Positions 1 to 9,111 of a stretch of DNA of 57,899 bases are shown here, piece after piece. How positions within the stretch are numbered: the stretch's first letter is position 1; every line of letters starts with the position of its first letter. The notes under the pieces are model-generated. The model saw nothing but the letters and a program-made list of their open reading frames with translations. It had not been told where the DNA came from and ran no database searches. The translations under genes were made by a program, and so were the position numbers. Where the stretch lies: positions 1-57,899 of the forward strand of contig NZ_SPQP01000026.1 in the NCBI RefSeq assembly GCF_004571075.1, given 5' to 3'. Origin of the DNA: Blastococcus sp. TF02A-35. Its GTDB lineage: Bacteria; Actinomycetota; Actinomycetes; Mycobacteriales; Geodermatophilaceae.

Positions 1-2
1 GA

Positions 3-731
3 TCTACGGCGGCTCCACCCCGGGCCGCCGCCCCGCTGACGCCGCGCGTCGTCGTCGTGCCCGAGCGGGTCCGCCAGCCGCTGGGCGGTCTGCGCGGCAT
101 CGCCCGCCGCGCGGCGCTCTGGGGCGCCGGTGAGCAGCAGGAGAACCTGGCCTGGCCCGCGGCGCGGCACGTCCCCGCCACCCCCGGCCGCCGCCGCGCG
201 GCCCTGCGTGCCCTCACCCGCCGCGTCGCCCTGTGGGGCGCCGGCGAGCACGGCGAGCACCTGGCCTGGGGCGCCCCCGCCCCGGTCCGCCGGGAGCTCG
301 AGCCCCCCGTGGTGCTGCGCGAGATGCCCAGCACCCCCTCGGTCCAGCCCGTGGCGGCTTCCCCCGCCGCGGCGCTCCTTCCCGCGGGACCGGCGTCGTC
401 GCCGGGGCCGCGGACCGGTACGGCCGCACCTGAGGCGACCGCACGCCCCACCCACCCGGGCCCCACGGAGCCCGCGACCTGGAGCCGGCCACGCGTCGCC
501 CGGCATCCAGCGCGGGACTGGCCGTCACCGGGTCGGTACGGGGCGAGGTCCACGCAGCCGATCCCACCGGTCCGCCGCTCCGGGGCCTCGAGCCCGGTCC
601 CGGGGGTGCCGGCACCGCGCTCCCCGCGGGGGTCCGGTGACGCCCGGGCACGCGGGGACCCGCTCGCGTGCTCGGCCAGGGGCTCCCCGCCCCCACCCCG
701 ACGAACCTGGCCCGCGGACGGCGCCTCATAG
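3..731 (+). CDS. C-terminal part of an unknown protein (cut by left edge)
   Basis: The frame is open from the left edge to a stop at 729-731. Third-position G/C is strong up to about base 360 and weaker after it, so the real coding part may be shorter. A 17-residue motif occurs twice, once around bases 106-156 and again around 219-269: R-R-x-A-L-W-G-A-G-E followed by a few polar residues and L-A-W. The remainder is Ala/Pro/Arg-rich and looks disordered. No domain was recognised. A +2-frame stop at 431-433 would fit a shorter protein if there were a frameshift. The 5' end and function are unknown. Confidence 0.35.
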   Translation, partial: STAAPPRAAAPLTPRVVVVPERVRQPLGGLRGIARRAALWGAGEQQENLAWPAARHVPATPGRRRAALRALTRRVALWGAGEHGEHLAWGAPAPVRRELEPPVVLREMPSTPSVQPVAASPAAALLPAGPASSPGPRTGTAAPEATARPTHPGPTEPATWSRPRVARHPARDWPSPGRYGARSTQPIPPVRRSGASSPVPGVPAPRSPRGSGDARARGDPLACSARGSPPPPRRTWPADGAS

Positions 732-1512
732 CGCGCCGCCCACGAGCGGGCACCTTCGTCACCCCCGCCCGGCGCCCCGCGCCTGGCTGATGCTGCAGCG
801 CGCCCACGGCACCCGGCCGCGGGCGTCGTCCCCCCGCCCACCGTCGAGCACGCCGGAGAGCCGGCCGCCCCCTTCCCCGGGTGGCCGCTGACCGTCGTCC
901 CGATCCCCGACCACGTCCTCCCTCCAGGCCGAGCCCCCTCGGCCGCACCCTGTCCACCCCGACGGTGTCCCCCCGGACGCCCGCAGACCTCGTCGTTCCA
1001 CGGATCCGGCCTCGACCCACCGCCGACTGCACTGCGCAGCGCGCGGACCCTCCCGGGAGGCCCGGACCGCGGACGACGGCGGCTGCCGGCCCGGAACCGT
1101 CCGGGGGACGACGGGCCCTGCCGGTACCCGGCGGCGCGAACCACGCGACGCGGGTCTCTGACCGCCAGCGGCGCCCGGAGGTGCGAGGCGGACGTCGCGG
1201 GGACCGCGGACACGGCCCCCGGTCCGCTGCTCCGGTCCAGGAGGACGACGTCGCGGAGCCGGCCGTGGCCCGCGCCGGCGGACGGCCTCCCCGTCCGCTA
1301 CCGCCGCCGAGCGGCGGGCGCCCGCCGAGCGCGGGCCGGACCTCACCCCGTCCGGCCCCGCCGAGGGCGCCCGCCTCGGCCGCTCCCACCGTGCGGCCTC
1401 CCTCCCGGGCCTCGCGCAGCTCTCCGGCCGGTGTGGAACGCTCTGTGTCGACGCTGACACCGGCACTGCCCGCACCGTCGGTCGCCGCGGACACCGGGAG
1501 GGGGGACGAGCC
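732..1512. other. Gene-free G+C-rich stretch
   Basis: About 780 bases with no convincing gene. Open frames exist on both strands, but their products are Pro/Arg/Gly-rich low-complexity strings and no frame shows the third-position bias of the neighbouring genes. One plus-strand frame (881-1516) ends in a GTGA overlap with the next gene, which is suggestive but not enough to call it. The only functional signal I see is a ribosome binding site (GGAGGGG at about 1497-1505) for the gene at 1513. Confidence 0.5.
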
Positions 1513-4065
1513 GTGACCGACGCCGAGCACGCCGAGGGCCTGCGCCCGGACGGCCCCGTTTCCGGCGCCGACCTCTCCGACCCCGGCCGGCTCGCGCTCG
1601 TCCGCCACCTGGCCGCCGGCGCCGTCGGGGCCCCCAGCCTGCAGCGGCTGACCGACCTGGCGGTCCGGCTGCTCGACTGCCCCACCGCCCAGATCTCGCT
1701 GCTCGGCGAGGTCCAGACCGCGGTCGTCGGCAGCGGCCTGCCCCCCGGCGGTCTCGGCGCCCGGATCCCGCTGTCCCACTCGCTGTGCGCCGTCGCCGTG
1801 GCCGGCGGTGCCCCCCTCGTGGTCGAGGACGCCGCGACCGACCCGCAGGTGCAGGACCGCGAGCCGGTGCGCACGGGGGAGATCGGCTCCTACCTCGGCG
1901 TCCCCCTGGTCGTCCCCGAGGGCCGCCCCGTCGGCGCGCTCTGCGTCTACGGGCCCGACGCCCGCACCTGGAGCGAGCGCGACGTCGCCGTGCTCAACCA
2001 GCTGGCCGACTCCGTGGCGACCGAGCTGCAGCTGATGGCGCTGACCGCGGAGTTCGAGGGCAGCCGGCTGCGCTTCGAGCTGGCGATTGACGCCGCCGGC
2101 ATCGGCAGCTTCGACTGGGACCTCACCAGCGGCCGGCTGCTCTGGGACGACCGGCTGCTCGCCCTGTTCGGCTACGACCGCGCCGGCTTCGACCAGACCA
2201 TCGACGCCTTCGCCGCCCGGCTGCACCCCGACGACCGGGAGCGCACGCTGGGCGCCCTGCAGGCCGCGGCGGACACGGTCGGCGAGTACGACGCCGAGTT
2301 CCGGATCGTCCTGCCGTCCGGCGAGACCCGCTGGATCCGGGGCCGCGGCCGCGCGGTGGCCGGCGACGGCGGGACCGCCGTCCGGCTGCTCGGGGCCGGC
2401 TACGACACCACACCGCAGCGGCAGGAGGACGTCCGCATCGCCCGCCTGCTCGAGGCGATGAAGGCGGCGTTCTTCTCCCTGGACCGGGAGTGGCGGTTCT
2501 CCTACGTCAACGCCGAGGCCGAGCGCGTCCTCGGCGCCTCGCGCGAGGACCTGCTGGGCGGCGTCGTGTGGGATCTCTTCCCGGCCGCCGTCGGCAGCGA
2601 CTTCGAGCGGAGCTACCGGGCGGCGGTGTCCACCGGCCGGCAGCAGATGTTCGAGGCCCACTACCCGGCTCCGCTGGACGCCTGGTTCGAGGTGCGTGCC
2701 TGGCCGACGCCGGACGGGCTGTCGGTCTCCTTCCTCGACGTCACCGAGCGCCGGGCCGCCGAGGAGCAGGCGCGGCGCAGCACGGCCCGCCTGTCGCTGG
2801 TGGCCCAGACGACCAGCGCCATGTCCGTCTCGCTGGGCAGCGTGGCGGCCGAGGAGCAGGCGCTGCAGCGGGTGGCCGAGCTGCTCGTCCCCGAGCTCGG
2901 GGACTGGGTGATCATCAGCCTGGTCGACGAGGACGGCCGGATGCGCGACGTCGCCAGCTGGCACACGACGCCGTCCATGCGCGCGGCGGTGGCCCGCTAC
3001 GCCGCCCTGCGGCTGGCCTCCCTGCAGCCCGGGGCCCCGGTGCTCCGGGCGCTGGCCTCCGGCCAGGTGTTCGTCATCCCCGACGTGGCCGAGGCCGTGG
3101 GGCGCACGCTGCCGGCGGGCGAGGTGCGCGACGCGTTCCGGGAGCTGGCCCCGAGGTCGGCGCTCACCCTGCCGCTGGCCGCCCGGGGCAGGACCCTGGG
3201 CGCGCTGAGCGTCTACCGGTCCGCCGACCGGCCGGTGCCGGACGACGAGGACGTCTCGACGGCGCACGACGTGGCCGGCCGGATGGCGCTCGCTCTGGAC
3301 AACGCCCGTCTCTACCGCGAGCAGCGGCAGCTGGCCGAGGGCCTGCAGCGGAGCATGCTCACCGCGCCGCCGCAGCCCGACCACACCGAGATCGTGGTGC
3401 GGTACCACCCCGCGATGGCCGCCGCCCAGGTCGGCGGCGACTGGTACGACGCCTTCCTGCAGCCCTCGGGCGCCACCATGCTGGTCATCGGCGACGTCGT
3501 CGGGCACGACACGGAGGCCGCGGCGGCCATGGGCCAGCTGCGCGGCATCCTCCGCGGCGTCGCCTACCGCGACGGGATCGGGCCGGCGCGGGTGCTCGGC
3601 GAGCTCGACGCCGCCGTCGACGGGCTCGGCATGGGCACGCTGGCGACCGCGGCGATCGTGCGGGTCGAGCAGACCGACGAGGAGCGGGCCGCGGGCCTCA
3701 CCCGGCTGCGCTGGTCCAACGCCGGCCACCCGCCCCCGATGGTGGTCCACCCCGACGGGCGGGTCGAGGAGCTGTCCGGGGAGCGGGCCGAGCTGATGCT
3801 CGGCGTGGACCCCGCGGCCCGGCGCACGGAGACGGAGACGACCGTCGCGCGCGGCTCGACGGTGCTGCTCTACACCGACGGGCTGGTCGAGGGCCGCGAC
3901 CTCTCGCTCGACGAGGGCACCGAGCGGCTGGCCACCGCGCTGCGGGAGCTGGCCGGCCTGCCGCTGGCCGAGCTGTGCGACGCCCTGCTGGCCCGGCTGC
4001 GGCCGGAGGGCCTGCAGGACGACGTCGCGCTGGTGGCCCTGCGGCTGCACCCGCAGGACGACTGA
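1513..4065 (+). CDS. GAF-PAS-PAS-GAF-PP2C (SpoIIE-type) serine phosphatase
   Basis: An 850-residue cytoplasmic signalling phosphatase. The order is a GAF domain (about residues 35-180), PAS 1 (about 190-300, including F-D-W-D-L and an R-L-H-P-D-D motif), PAS 2 (about 310-420), a second GAF (about 430-600) and a C-terminal PP2C/SpoIIE domain (about 610-848). The phosphatase motifs are intact: Q-V-G-G-D-W-Y-D, I-G-D-V-V-G-H-D, N-A-G-H-P-P and Y-T-D-G-L-V-E. In this family (RsbU/RsbP) the enzyme dephosphorylates an anti-anti-sigma protein, so the four sensor domains would gate a partner switch. The GTG start has a good GGAGGGG site. The gene converges on an RsbW-like kinase 12 bases away, a likely functional partner. 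No membrane segment is present. Confidence 0.93.
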   Translation: MTDAEHAEGLRPDGPVSGADLSDPGRLALVRHLAAGAVGAPSLQRLTDLAVRLLDCPTAQISLLGEVQTAVVGSGLPPGGLGARIPLSHSLCAVAVAGGAPLVVEDAATDPQVQDREPVRTGEIGSYLGVPLVVPEGRPVGALCVYGPDARTWSERDVAVLNQLADSVATELQLMALTAEFEGSRLRFELAIDAAGIGSFDWDLTSGRLLWDDRLLALFGYDRAGFDQTIDAFAARLHPDDRERTLGALQAAADTVGEYDAEFRIVLPSGETRWIRGRGRAVAGDGGTAVRLLGAGYDTTPQRQEDVRIARLLEAMKAAFFSLDREWRFSYVNAEAERVLGASREDLLGGVVWDLFPAAVGSDFERSYRAAVSTGRQQMFEAHYPAPLDAWFEVRAWPTPDGLSVSFLDVTERRAAEEQARRSTARLSLVAQTTSAMSVSLGSVAAEEQALQRVAELLVPELGDWVIISLVDEDGRMRDVASWHTTPSMRAAVARYAALRLASLQPGAPVLRALASGQVFVIPDVAEAVGRTLPAGEVRDAFRELAPRSALTLPLAARGRTLGALSVYRSADRPVPDDEDVSTAHDVAGRMALALDNARLYREQRQLAEGLQRSMLTAPPQPDHTEIVVRYHPAMAAAQVGGDWYDAFLQPSGATMLVIGDVVGHDTEAAAAMGQLRGILRGVAYRDGIGPARVLGELDAAVDGLGMGTLATAAIVRVEQTDEERAAGLTRLRWSNAGHPPPMVVHPDGRVEELSGERAELMLGVDPAARRTETETTVARGSTVLLYTDGLVEGRDLSLDEGTERLATALRELAGLPLAELCDALLARLRPEGLQDDVALVALRLHPQDD

Positions 4066-4077
4066 CGCGCGGGCGGG

Positions 4078-4512
4078 TCAGCGGGCGAGCAGCGCCCAGA
4101 CGTGCTTGTGGCCGTCGGTGGCGTACCAGCCGTGCTGCGCCGCGAGCTCGGCGATCAGGTACAGCCCGAGACCGCCGAAGCTCGGGTCGCGGCCCACGGC
4201 CGGCGACGGCGGCGTCTGCGGGGCCTGGTCGGTCACCTCGATCAGGTAGGCGGCGTCGGTGCGGGCGACCAGCGCCCGCACGTCACCGCCGCCGTGGCGC
4301 AGGGCGTTGGAGGCCATCTCGTCGAGCGCGAGGACGAGCCGGTCGATGAGGTCCGGCGTCACCGACCCACGCGCCACCTCGGTCAGCTCCCGGCGCACGT
4401 CGGCACGGACGCCGGGCAGCTCCGCCACCGCGCTGAGCTGCCACGACAGGACGACGTCGGCGGCGGGTGGGTACGCCGACGGCCACGTCGTGCCGGCCGC
4501 CTGCCCTGTCAC
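4078..4512 (-). CDS. RsbW-like ATP-binding protein (anti-sigma/serine kinase family)
   Basis: A 144-residue HATPase_c_2 protein. The N box is visible as V-L-A-L-D-E-M-A-S-N-A-L-R-H-G, and the G boxes as D-P-S-F-G-G-L-G-L-Y-L-I. This is the size and layout of anti-sigma factor kinases such as RsbW and SpoIIAB and of their many actinobacterial homologues, which phosphorylate STAS anti-anti-sigma proteins. The GTG start at 4512 has GAGGAGAG about 7 bases upstream. Its 3' end meets that of the PP2C phosphatase, so the antagonistic pair kinase/phosphatase sits side by side. No STAS or sigma gene is in the window. Confidence 0.85.
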   Translation of the reverse strand: MTGQAAGTTWPSAYPPAADVVLSWQLSAVAELPGVRADVRRELTEVARGSVTPDLIDRLVLALDEMASNALRHGGGDVRALVARTDAAYLIEVTDQAPQTPPSPAVGRDPSFGGLGLYLIAELAAQHGWYATDGHKHVWALLAR

Positions 4513-4630
4513 GCGCGTGCTCTCCTCGGTTCCTGGCCCGCGGGTCGCTGTGCTGGCCGAACAGTCACGTATGGGCCGTTCCGGGCGACGCCAAACATGG
4601 TGTTGCGCGGATCACCCTCCGGTGCGGCGG

Positions 4631-5386
4631 TCAGCCGACGAAGACCGGCGACCAGGACCCGGTCAGCACGCTCAGCGTGACCGCCACGGCGCAGACCACC
4701 ACGGTGCCGGCCACGAACGCGGTGTCCCGCCGGTGCAGCGTGGACCCCCGGGCGTTGCTGCGGGGGATGCCGGAGTCGAAACCGCGGGCGTCCATGGCCG
4801 TGGCGAGCCGCGACCCCCGGCGCACGGCACCCACGAGCAGCGTGAATGCCACCCCCGCGAGCAGGCGCACCCGGGCCACCGGGTTGCGGCCGGCCTCCAC
4901 CCCGCGGGTGCGCCGCGCCAGGCGGACCGTCTCGAACTCGGTCACGAGCAGCGGGGCCAGCCGCAGCGCCGCCAGCGCCCCGTAGGCGAACCGGGTGGAG
5001 ACCCGCCAGTGGATGGTGAGCGCGTCGGCGAGCCGTACCGGGTCGGTGGATGCGACGAGCAGGATCCCGGGCAGGGCGAGCCCGACCACCCGCAGCGCCA
5101 GCCCCAGACCGGTCAACGCGCCGGCGTCGTCGGAGAGCAGCACGTTCACCACGCCGACGGACCCGGCCCCCAGCAGCAGCGGCCAGGTCCGGCGCCACAG
5201 GTCGCGGGGGTCGGTCAGCCCGGCCGCCGGGAACAGGCACAGCTCCGCCGCGACGACGACCGCCGGCGTCACGACGTCGAGGCTGGTCAGCAGGACGAGG
5301 GTCACCACGCCCATGGCGGTCAGCTGCGCGACGGGGTTGACCCGCGACAGCCGGACGCCCGGGATCGGGCCGAGGGTGGCGGTCAC
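4631..5386 (-). CDS. ykoC: ECF transporter transmembrane (T) component, YkoC-type
   Basis: A 251-residue integral membrane protein, the scaffold (EcfT) of an energy-coupling-factor importer. About five hydrophobic segments are visible, and the cytoplasmic region carries the coupling-type motif A-M-D-A-R-G-F-D (canonical A-x-x-x-R-G) that docks the ATPase. It is the last gene of a three-gene operon: its GTG start overlaps the stop of the ATPase gene in GTGA (5383-5386). The order S component, double ATPase, T component is that of ykoEDC, the hydroxymethylpyrimidine/thiamine transporter. Translational coupling and the upstream TPP riboswitch should keep expression tied to thiamine status. Confidence 0.88.
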   Translation of the reverse strand: MTATLGPIPGVRLSRVNPVAQLTAMGVVTLVLLTSLDVVTPAVVVAAELCLFPAAGLTDPRDLWRRTWPLLLGAGSVGVVNVLLSDDAGALTGLGLALRVVGLALPGILLVASTDPVRLADALTIHWRVSTRFAYGALAALRLAPLLVTEFETVRLARRTRGVEAGRNPVARVRLLAGVAFTLLVGAVRRGSRLATAMDARGFDSGIPRSNARGSTLHRRDTAFVAGTVVVCAVAVTLSVLTGSWSPVFVG

Positions 5387-6846
5387 AGCGCGAGCTCCGC
5401 ATCGGCCAGGACCGCCACGAGGTCGGCGTCGTGGGTGACGGTGACGACGGCGCACCCGCGGGCGCGCTGCTCCGCCAGCAGCGTGACCACCTCCCGCCAG
5501 GTGGCCGCGTCCTGGCCGAAGGTCGGCTCGTCGAGGACCAGGACGCGCGGTGAGGTGGCCAGCACCGTCGCCACGGACAGCCGCCGCTGCTGGCCGCCCG
5601 ACAGCGTGTACGGGTTGGCGTCGGCGAGGTCGGCCAGCCCCAGCCGGTCGAGCAGCTGCTCGGCGGTCGCGCGGGCGGCCGCGGCCCCGGACCCGGAGCG
5701 CAGCGGTCCCAGGGCCAGCTCGTCGCGCACCTGACCGGTGAGGAACTGCTGCTCGGGGTGCTGGAACACCGTGCCGATGCGGGTGACCAGCTCGCCGGCC
5801 CGCCACCGCACCGGCCCGCGGTCGCCCCGGCGCACCCCGGCGGCGAGCTCGTCGGTCGCCTCCACGCGGCCCGTGGTGGGGGCCCGCAGCCCGGCGAGGA
5901 GGAGGGCCAGCGTCGACTTCCCGCGCCCGTTGGGACCGGTCACGGCCAGCGCCCGGCCGGCCAGGAGGTCCACGTCGGTCGGCGCGAGCGCGGGTGCCGC
6001 CGCGCCCGGGTAGGTGAACCCGGCCGCCGCGGCGGACAGGAGCAGCGGCCCACCGCCGCCCGGCGGCAGCACCAGCCCCTCGGACCGCCGTGGCGGGCGC
6101 CAGCCCGGGGGCTGCTCGACCAGGCCGCCGGGGCGTAGCTCGAGCACGCGGTCGACGAGCGGGAGCCAGGGCGCGGCGTCGTGGTCCACGGCGACGACGG
6201 TCACCCGCCGGTCGGCGGTCGCCCGGCCAACGGCGGCGCGCACCAGCGCCGCACCCGCGGGGTCCAGCTGCGCGGTCGGCTCGTCGAGCAGCAGCAGCGC
6301 CGGCCGCCGGGCGAGGGCACCGGCGAGCACCAGCCGCTGCTTCTCCCCGCCGGAGAGCGCCTGGGTCGGGCGGTCGCGGCCGTACGGGAAGCCCACGGCC
6401 GCCAGCACCTCGTCGACCCTCGGCCAGATGTCGGCCCGGGGCAGGCCGGCGTTCTCCAGCCCGAACGCGACGTCGTCCCCGGCGAGGGTCATGACCAGCT
6501 GGCTGTCGGGGTCCTGCGCGAGCATCCCCAGCCGGGCGCGCGCGGCGGCCGGGGCGACGCCGTCGACGGTCAGCTCACCGGCGAACTCCGTGGCCTCCCG
6601 GTCCAGGATGCCGGCCAGCGCGGCCAGCAGCGTGGACTTGCCCGCCCCGGAGGCACCCGTCAGCAGCACCCGCTCGCCCGGCTCGACGACGAGGTCGACG
6701 TCGCGGATGGCCCAGGCGCGGCGGGAGGCGTGCCGCACGCCGAACCCGCGGGCGACGACCCGGGCGGGGGCGTCGCCGGGGGACGGCCGGTCCCCGCCCG
6801 CACCCGCGGGCAGCGACCGGCCGTCCGGAGAGCTCCTCCTCAGCAC
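5383..6846 (-). CDS. ykoD: ECF transporter double ATP-binding protein, YkoD-type
   Basis: A 487-residue protein holding two ABC ATPase domains in one chain. Domain 1 has Walker A G-A-S-G-A-G-K-S-T, signature L-S-G-G-E-K-Q-R and Walker B L-L-L-L-D-E-P-T. Domain 2 has G-P-N-G-R-G-K-S-T, L-S-G-G-Q-Q-R-R and V-L-V-L-D-E-P-T. Both include a Q-D/Q-H-type Q loop (A-Q-D-P-D-S-Q and F-Q-H-P-E-Q-Q). Fused ECF ATPases are known for YkoD. The GTG at 6846 is the first usable start, 11 bases after the stop of the S component. A purine-rich AGGAGGAG lies just inside the gene rather than before it, so the start is not certain. Confidence 0.9.
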   Translation of the reverse strand: MLRRSSPDGRSLPAGAGGDRPSPGDAPARVVARGFGVRHASRRAWAIRDVDLVVEPGERVLLTGASGAGKSTLLAALAGILDREATEFAGELTVDGVAPAAARARLGMLAQDPDSQLVMTLAGDDVAFGLENAGLPRADIWPRVDEVLAAVGFPYGRDRPTQALSGGEKQRLVLAGALARRPALLLLDEPTAQLDPAGAALVRAAVGRATADRRVTVVAVDHDAAPWLPLVDRVLELRPGGLVEQPPGWRPPRRSEGLVLPPGGGGPLLLSAAAAGFTYPGAAAPALAPTDVDLLAGRALAVTGPNGRGKSTLALLLAGLRAPTTGRVEATDELAAGVRRGDRGPVRWRAGELVTRIGTVFQHPEQQFLTGQVRDELALGPLRSGSGAAAARATAEQLLDRLGLADLADANPYTLSGGQQRRLSVATVLATSPRVLVLDEPTFGQDAATWREVVTLLAEQRARGCAVVTVTHDADLVAVLADAELAL

Positions 6847-6857
6847 CCGGTGCGCGG

Positions 6858-7481
6858 TCAGACGCGGGCGCGGCCAGCGGCGAACGAGCCCAGCGCCCCG
6901 GTGCGGGCCAGGGCGCGGACCAGCAGCAGCCCGAGGACACCGGCCAGCAGCACGCTGGAGAGCACGGTGAAGGCCGCGTACGCGATGTTCAGCCCCGCCG
7001 AGACCTCGGCGTAGTACAGCGTGATGTCGAGGATCGCCGTCGACAGCCCGGCGGTGACGCCCGCGACCAGCGCCGTCGTCCAGCCGAAGCTGCGGTAGCG
7101 GGTGAGCAGGAAGCCCAGCTCGCCGCCGAGGCCCTGCACCAGGCCGTAGACCACGATGATCCCGCCGTAGGGCGAGCCGAGCAGGAGGCTCACCGCTGCG
7201 GCCAGCGTGGAGGCGAAGACCGCCGCCCCCGGCTTGCGCACCAGCAGGCCGGCGACGACGCCGGGCATCAGGAACACGCCGTTGAGCAGGCCCTTGATGG
7301 GCGGGAAGAAGTCCAGCGGCGTGGAGGCGACCTCGGCGACGAGGTTCCACGCCCAGAAGACGGCGCCGAAGGCGACGCCCAGGACGGCGGTGACGACGAT
7401 GTCGACGGTGCGCCAGCGGACGGTGCCGGGCCCCTGCCCGGTGGTCTCGGGGTACGACGAACGGACGGCCGGTTCGGCCAT
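6858..7481 (-). CDS. ykoE: ECF transporter substrate-binding (S) component, YkoE-type (HMP/thiamine)
   Basis: A 207-residue membrane protein with about five to six hydrophobic segments and the YkoE-like stretch D-F-F-P-P-I-K-G-L-L-N-G in the first third. YkoE is the S component that binds the pyrimidine moiety of thiamine. Assignment rests on this resemblance plus context: it is the first gene of an S-A-A-T operon placed directly under a TPP riboswitch. The ATG at 7481 has GGAGG at 7490-7494, nine bases upstream and only a few bases after the riboswitch, so riboswitch folding could control access to it. Confidence 0.9.
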   Translation of the reverse strand: MAEPAVRSSYPETTGQGPGTVRWRTVDIVVTAVLGVAFGAVFWAWNLVAEVASTPLDFFPPIKGLLNGVFLMPGVVAGLLVRKPGAAVFASTLAAAVSLLLGSPYGGIIVVYGLVQGLGGELGFLLTRYRSFGWTTALVAGVTAGLSTAILDITLYYAEVSAGLNIAYAAFTVLSSVLLAGVLGLLLVRALARTGALGSFAAGRARV

Positions 7482-7496
7482 GTCTCTGTCCTCCAG

Positions 7497-7576
7497 ACTC
7501 CCTGCGCCGGCATGACCCGGATCAGGTTCGAGGGTCTGCGGTGTCCCGCACTCTCAGCGCCGAAGCGCTCCCCTGC
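7497..7576 (-). promoter_or_regulatory. TPP (THI-box) riboswitch
   Basis: Read on the minus strand the leader contains the hallmark pieces of the TPP aptamer in order: GGGGAGC, CTGAGAGT, ACCTGATCCGGGTCATGCC and CAGGGAG. It lies directly before the ribosome binding site of ykoE and would turn the transport operon off when thiamine pyrophosphate is plentiful. No U-rich terminator is obvious, so control of translation initiation seems more likely. Only about 35 bases separate it from the end of the upstream Nramp gene, leaving little room for a private promoter. Confidence 0.95.
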
Positions 7577-7611
7577 TGTGAATGTGTGTTCAGTTGTGGT
7601 GCGCGACGACC

Positions 7612-8904
7612 TTAGCCCAGGACGAAGCCGAGGATCAGGTGGGCATTCAGGCCGATGATCAGCGCCGCGACGAGGCAGCCGGCCACCGTCGTCACCCGCC
7701 GGTTCACCCAGCCGCCCATGAGGTCGCGCCGGCTGGTCAGCCACAGCAGCGGCACCAGCGCGAAGGGGATGCCGAAGGAGAGCACCACCTGCGACCACAC
7801 CAGGGCGGTGGTCGGGTCCCCGCCGAGCACGAGCACCGCCAGCGCCGGGACGAGGGTGACCAGCCGCCGGGCCAGCACCGGGATGTGCCGCTTCAGGAAG
7901 CCGGCCATCACGACCTGGCCGGCGTGCGTGCCCACCGACGACGACGCGAAGCCGCTGGCCAGCAGCGCGACGGCGAAGGCCAGGGCCGCGCCGGTGCCGA
8001 GCTGGTCGCCCAGGCCGGCGTGCACGCCCTCCAGGGTGTCGGCGCCGCTGCCGCCGGTGAACAGCTGCGCGGCGATGACCAGCATCGCGGCGTTGACCAG
8101 GCCGGCCAGCCCCATCGCCAGGACGACGTCCAGCCGCTGGGCGCGCAGCAGCCGGCGCCGTCCGCCCTCGGTGCGCCCGGCGGTGACGACGTCGCCGTAG
8201 CGGCCGGGGGTCAGCGCCGAGTGCACGTAGATCACGTGCGGCATGACGGTGGCGCCCAGGATGCCGGTGGCCAGGAGGATGCTCTCCGAGCCCTCGAAGG
8301 AGGGCACCATGCCGCCGGCCACGCCGCCGAGGTCCACGCCGGCGCCGACCAGCGTGTAGCCGAAGCCCAGGCCGATCACGAGCAGCAGCCCGGTGATCAC
8401 CCGCTCGAAGGGCCGGTGCCCGCGGGACTGGGCGGCCAGCAGCACGAAGGCGACGACGGCGGTGATCAGCCCGCCGACGGGCAGCGGCACGCCGAAGAGC
8501 AGGTAGAGGGCCACGGCCCCGCCGACGATCTCGGCGACGTCGGTGGCGATCGCGACCGCCTCGGCCTGGAGCCACAGCACGTAGGTCACCCGCCGGGGGA
8601 GGCGCTCGCGGCAGAGCGTGGCGAGGTCGCGGCCGGTGGCCAGCCCGAGCTTCGCCGTCAGCGTCTGGACCAGCATCGCCATGAGGTTGGCCGCCACGAT
8701 GACCCACAGCAGCGTGTAGCCGAAGGCCGCCCCGCCGGAGAAGTTGGTGGCGAAGTTGCCGGGGTCGACGTAGGCCACCGCGGCGACGAAGGCCGGCCCG
8801 AGCATCGGCCAGATGCGGCGCCTGCCCGCCGGGGGAGCGGCCGGCCGCGGGGCGGCCACGAGCGTCGTCGGCAGCACGGCGGCCTCGGTCTTCGACAGGT
8901 ACAC
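7612..8904 (-). CDS. mntH: Nramp-family divalent metal (Mn2+) transporter
   Basis: A 430-residue membrane protein with about eleven hydrophobic segments. The family's metal-binding motif D-P-G-N is present in helix 1 (Y-V-D-P-G-N-F-A-T-N), and helix 6 has M-P-H-V-I-Y-V-H-S, matching the M-P-H motif. Bacterial members (MntH) import Mn2+ and other divalent metals with protons. The GTG start at 8904 has only a weak GCGAGG site. Downstream on the same strand is the riboswitch and thiamine transporter, with no clear terminator between. Manganese is the usual substrate, but iron cannot be excluded from sequence. Confidence 0.9.
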   Translation of the reverse strand: MYLSKTEAAVLPTTLVAAPRPAAPPAGRRRIWPMLGPAFVAAVAYVDPGNFATNFSGGAAFGYTLLWVIVAANLMAMLVQTLTAKLGLATGRDLATLCRERLPRRVTYVLWLQAEAVAIATDVAEIVGGAVALYLLFGVPLPVGGLITAVVAFVLLAAQSRGHRPFERVITGLLLVIGLGFGYTLVGAGVDLGGVAGGMVPSFEGSESILLATGILGATVMPHVIYVHSALTPGRYGDVVTAGRTEGGRRRLLRAQRLDVVLAMGLAGLVNAAMLVIAAQLFTGGSGADTLEGVHAGLGDQLGTGAALAFAVALLASGFASSSVGTHAGQVVMAGFLKRHIPVLARRLVTLVPALAVLVLGGDPTTALVWSQVVLSFGIPFALVPLLWLTSRRDLMGGWVNRRVTTVAGCLVAALIIGLNAHLILGFVLG

Positions 8905-9111
8905 GGCGGCCTCGCAGGGTGGAGCGGGTGGGCGGTCGCTCCTGTCCTGCCCACGGGGGGTGTCACGCCGGGGCCTAGTCGTGGCCCCCCGGGGCCAAGG
9001 TCAGCCTGGCCTTCCCCCGAGGGGCCTTCATGGCCATTTCGGCCCCGGCGGGTGGACCCGGCGCCCAGTGGGCAGGAACGGTCCGTCCGCCCCCTCGACC
9101 GTGGAGGTCCC

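Noticed and set aside
881-1516. Plus-strand frame ending in a GTGA overlap with the phosphatase gene
   Set aside because: The product is Pro/Arg-rich without fold or family, and third-position G/C bias is absent; kept as gene-free.
214-4050. A very long open frame on the minus strand opposite the first phosphatase gene
   Set aside because: It is the mirror of a strongly G/C-biased plus-strand gene; the product is low-complexity Arg/Gly/Ala/Pro with no domain.
7582-9111. Plus-strand frame running through the Nramp gene into the SDR gene
   Set aside because: The part before 9112 is antisense to a clear transporter; the SDR has its own GGAGG and GTG at 9112.
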